Below the pieces are notes generated by a model, which ran no database searches, was not told the origin of the DNA, and worked only from the letters and a program-made list of their open reading frames with translations. Shown one piece after another: positions 60,841-64,000 of a DNA stretch of 64,000 nucleotides. A program made the translations under genes and the position numbers. Source of the stretch: Atrichornis clamosus. Its lineage: Eukaryota > Chordata > Aves > Passeriformes > Menuridae. Where the stretch lies: the NCBI GenBank assembly GCA_013400975.1, contig WBMZ01010838.1, forward strand, positions 247,034-311,033, in the 5' to 3' direction. Within the stretch, counting starts at the first letter, position 1; each line of letters starts with the position of its first letter.

Positions 60841-63800
60841 CATCTTTAAGGTACTCCTCCAGCTAACCTTTGCTGCTGTGTGCTCACGACGGCTACAGTA
60901 GAAAGACCATTACAGAGGTCATACATTTGGCTTTTTAGTCTGGTAGGGCCTCAAGGGGCTGGTCTGCCTACATGCCAGGAGAATCTGTACCTCATCACCC
61001 AGGGGCAGAACTGGTTCTTCGTTTCTCTCAGTGACTAAATGACCTGTGGATGTTTCAAAGACATTTGGAAGTGCCTTGAGGTCCTCCAATAACATCAGTA
61101 TAAAGACCGCATTTGCTGCTAATATTAATTAATTTACCAGCTTGATCTCTTACGGTAAAACTTCCATTTACTATTAGCAAACTGATCAGCAGTAAGATGC
61201 ATAAAAAATAAATACTGAAATTACTGGCTGCACATTATGTAGACTTCAAACCCACCTTCCTGGAATAAAACTATAGGCACACTGCAGGCAGTGGGAATCT
61301 GGCAGTCTTGCCAGAGATTTCACTTGGACAGAGATTCTTTCTTTTTCACTTCACAGCCTTAGCTTAGTTTACTTCATATTATGGTCATGAAGTTGTGAGA
61401 AGAGCTTAGCAATCCTTCTTTTCAAAAATCTGTCTTCTCCAGAATTGCAGCTGGTAGAGGTGAGCAAAATTTTTCAACTGAATTTTTTCAGCAAATAGTG
61501 CAAACTTTGGGATTGGCTTCATTTTGCTGAACTGCCTTGTGTAAAAACAGAAAAAGTAAGTGAAAAGGCTGGAGTTTTCATCTGAAAATACTTAATGCCA
61601 CTTCATTTTACTTTTCAATATTAACAATATACTCAACTCTGATATCTTTTCCTTGGAAATAAAATGTTTTGATTAATCAGAAACTAATCTCTTTTAAATT
61701 TTGATTCAGCTACAATTTTGAACAACTTAAACCAATATTTTTTTCTTTTTAAAAAAAAAGGTTTTCAGAATTAATAACAAGATGAAATATCAGTTACTCT
61801 GCATAGGTCCAACAGCAGTGGACAAGAAATTTAACTTTGAAACTTGATAGTTTAAATATAAAACCAAAGCATACCCAGTCCATACATAATTTCCTGATCC
61901 TGTTCCCAAAAATGTTAATGTAAGCTCTTTCATCAGTGGGATCTGCAAGCACTGACAGCAATTGCAATAGGCCCCTGAAATCCACAACAAGAAGAAAGAA
62001 ATATACTTTCTGAACTAGTAAAACTTTAATTAACAGGGGGTTCTCTTGGCACAGTTTTTGCTGTTAAATAAATAAAGCATTTAGTCAAAACCGTCTATAT
62101 TTACTATACAAAATACTGAAAAGCAAACATATTTAAAAGATACGGAAATTTAAGGTTCTGTGAAAAGAAACTGTGCTACATGTTATTCACACTTAATGCA
62201 CATAACACAACTGCAACCCAGTATTTAGATACTGTATATTCATACATGGCTGGTGTAAAGTTTTAGTAAGGGGATGCCACGTTATTAAAATGTATTTGTA
62301 TTTCACAGATTCTGAGCAAGGCAGAATTTGTCTCTTGAATGTCCAAATATAATAAAACCAAAACAAATCAATGCAAGGCTGTAACCAGTGGTCAGTTCTG
62401 CTCCATGTCAGAGCCCATTTGGCACAGCCAGTACTGCACACTTCTCAATCAGATGGGATTTTGGAATCGGTGCTGTTTTCTTTTCCAGCAAAATATCTTT
62501 GGATGAAAGAGCTTTTTTACCCCTTTATTGCCCTTTCTCAGAAAACCCCACTCAAGTTTTCCAGAATGTTTTCTGGTTTTCAGCAACAATCTGCATTAAA
62601 AAAATGGACTAAGAACAATTTCCACCTCTCAGCCTTTCTCGCATATGCTCTGCTGAAAGGAGAACAGCTTTAATTACTTCTTGCAACAAATAGCATGGCA
62701 TCCCTTCTTCGATGGAATGTACACTGTGTGTTTGCATGCGGTATAATGTAAGTCACTTGAATACATCAGACTTTGTTAACACTATAATATAAATAAGCTT
62801 ATTCCTTCTACTAGACATATAAATGCCTTTTTTTTTTTGCAGTCCATAATTATATATACATTGAAAAAGAATGATACACAAGCAGCAAAAAAGGCTTAGA
62901 CTAGAACAACTCAGTGGTAACTAACCAGATTTGTGGCCTTTTCATATTTTCAACACAGAAAATTCTGCATATAAATATTTTTGGACTTTAGGAATTTTAA
63001 AATAAACAGAACAGTATAGTTGTCACACAGATCAAACACATTTTAAAAACATTTTGTTAGATTTTACAGAACACGCTGTTGACAGCTAAGAAAAGTAAAA
63101 TAAAATAAACCAGATTTTTTTAAAGAGGACAATAAGTCTAAACATCTGCTGATCCAGGGAGACAAGAGACAGACCTAATTACCATGAGGCAGTGATTTTA
63201 TTCCAATTCCACAAGCAGGCAAGGCTTCCCACTGTTCTTTAAAAGGTGATGTCTCTGTTCTTAGAAAGGAAAACATCCCTCTAAAACTGGTCAGCAGTAA
63301 GGTAATACCCCATTCTGGACTGATTCTAGTCAGAAAAAAAATACCCTAATCATAAAGGGCTTATAACAATGTTGGATAGTTACATTTTACAATATATACT
63401 ATTGACAAAATACCACAACATTAAAAATAATTAAAACCGAAAGCAAATACATTTATAGAACAATTATGTTTTGATGTAGGTGTTCTCTACTTTAGTGTTC
63501 CAAAAGAAATGTAGGTGTTTTCCAGTCACTTTCTACCTGCAAAATGGTGATCTGTACAAAACCCAACTGATTCTATTATAAATCTGGGCTCCACAGAAAG
63601 CAAAACTTGAATATACTGATCTTTATTTTTTTCTTTTTTTCACTTTTCCAAATTCCAATTTCCTTTTGACCTTCAAATTTCTCAGCAGTCTTGTGAGTCT
63701 GGTCTTATTCTCCTTCATGGAATGGAAGCCCTTTGATATGTAAAAAGTAGAAGAGGCCAGAATGATTGTGAATGATATTTTTTATACATGTCTCTAAAAT

Positions 63801-63987
63801 GGGAGAAGCACAAATTGGCAGGTGCTTGGGAAATTTAAATTGGAGGCACCAAGAAAATGCCATGGCATATGTTTCTAAAAATTCACTGTTGTGGAAAAAA
63901 ACAAATATAATGTTAATATTCAAACCACAGATTTCTAAAACACAACAAAATGTACCTGAGAGTGTGCATATTTATATATATATATTT
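60841..63987. other. Intergenic, no gene seen
   Basis: AT-rich sequence with poly(A)/poly(T) runs (61740-61760, 62827-62840, 63625-63640) and a TA run at 63971-63987. No exon, RNA gene or repeat family was recognised. Confidence 0.55.
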
Positions 63988-64000
63988 NCTCTTCCGATCT
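63988..64000. other. Probable Illumina adapter remnant at the window end
   Basis: The only ambiguous base in the window (N at 63988) is followed by CTCTTCCGATCT. This is the 3' end of the standard Illumina read adapters, which end GCTCTTCCGATCT, so the N would stand for the G. It directly follows a TA dinucleotide run where assemblers commonly stop. It is almost certainly not genomic. Confidence 0.85.

Noticed and set aside
60302..60843. Three overlapping minus-strand open frames of 162-177 codons rich in Tyr, Val, Cys and Ile
   Set aside because: They are read from the 68-bp CA/TA tandem array, all three frames are open at once, and the peptide is a pure repeat of dinucleotide translation.
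4381..63987. NKD1 exons on the minus strand
   Set aside because: Expected from human gene order, but I found no His-rich C terminus or EF-hand-like exon when reading for them.

Overview
The window looks like vertebrate nuclear DNA, most likely from a bird. The evidence is a spliced sorting nexin 20 gene with GT-AG introns, a CR1-type LINE 3' end near 27.6 kb of the form abundant in bird genomes, worn copies of an old amniote SINE, and generally AT-rich, CpG-poor, repeat-poor intergenic sequence. A diverged repeat near 18.2-19.0 kb resembles a long element seen repeatedly in bird assemblies, probably an endogenous retroviral LTR. I cannot name the species.

Layout: bases 1-4380 hold the 3' part of SNX20 on the + strand, with an intron end, an internal coding exon (675-826), a 2.56-kb intron, the final coding exon (3387-4055), a short 3' UTR and an AATAAA signal (4356-4361). 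Joined, the two exons encode 272 residues: the end of the N-terminal region, a PX phosphoinositide-binding domain and a helical C-terminal PXB region. The 5' exons lie upstream of the window. From about 4.4 kb to 64 kb I find no convincing protein-coding gene on either strand. The open frames there are short, overlap on opposite strands, or sit in low-complexity DNA.

The gene-free 60 kb holds a GC-rich patch with a strong CTCF-like site (9.5 kb), a second CTCF-like site (32.25 kb), an LTR-like repeat (18.2-19.0 kb), ancient SINE or LINE remnants (6.6, 10.8, 22.0, 27.5, 28.5, 31.2, 43.2 kb), a CR1 end (27.6 kb), CpG clusters (23.5, 34.3, 47.0 kb), two AT-rich blocks that look like conserved non-coding elements (35.4-35.86 and 39.0-39.76 kb), and a striking 68-bp tandem array of CA/TA dinucleotide blocks at 60.37-60.84 kb. 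The last 13 bases look like an Illumina adapter remnant (N plus CTCTTCCGATCT), which suggests a contig end or an uncleaned join.

In human, SNX20 is flanked by NKD1 on its 3' side and by NOD2 and CYLD on its 5' side (from memory). If that order holds here, the gene-free stretch is SNX20-NKD1 intergenic DNA. I looked for the NKD1 C-terminal histidine-rich signature and did not see it. I saw no undescribed biological system in this window.
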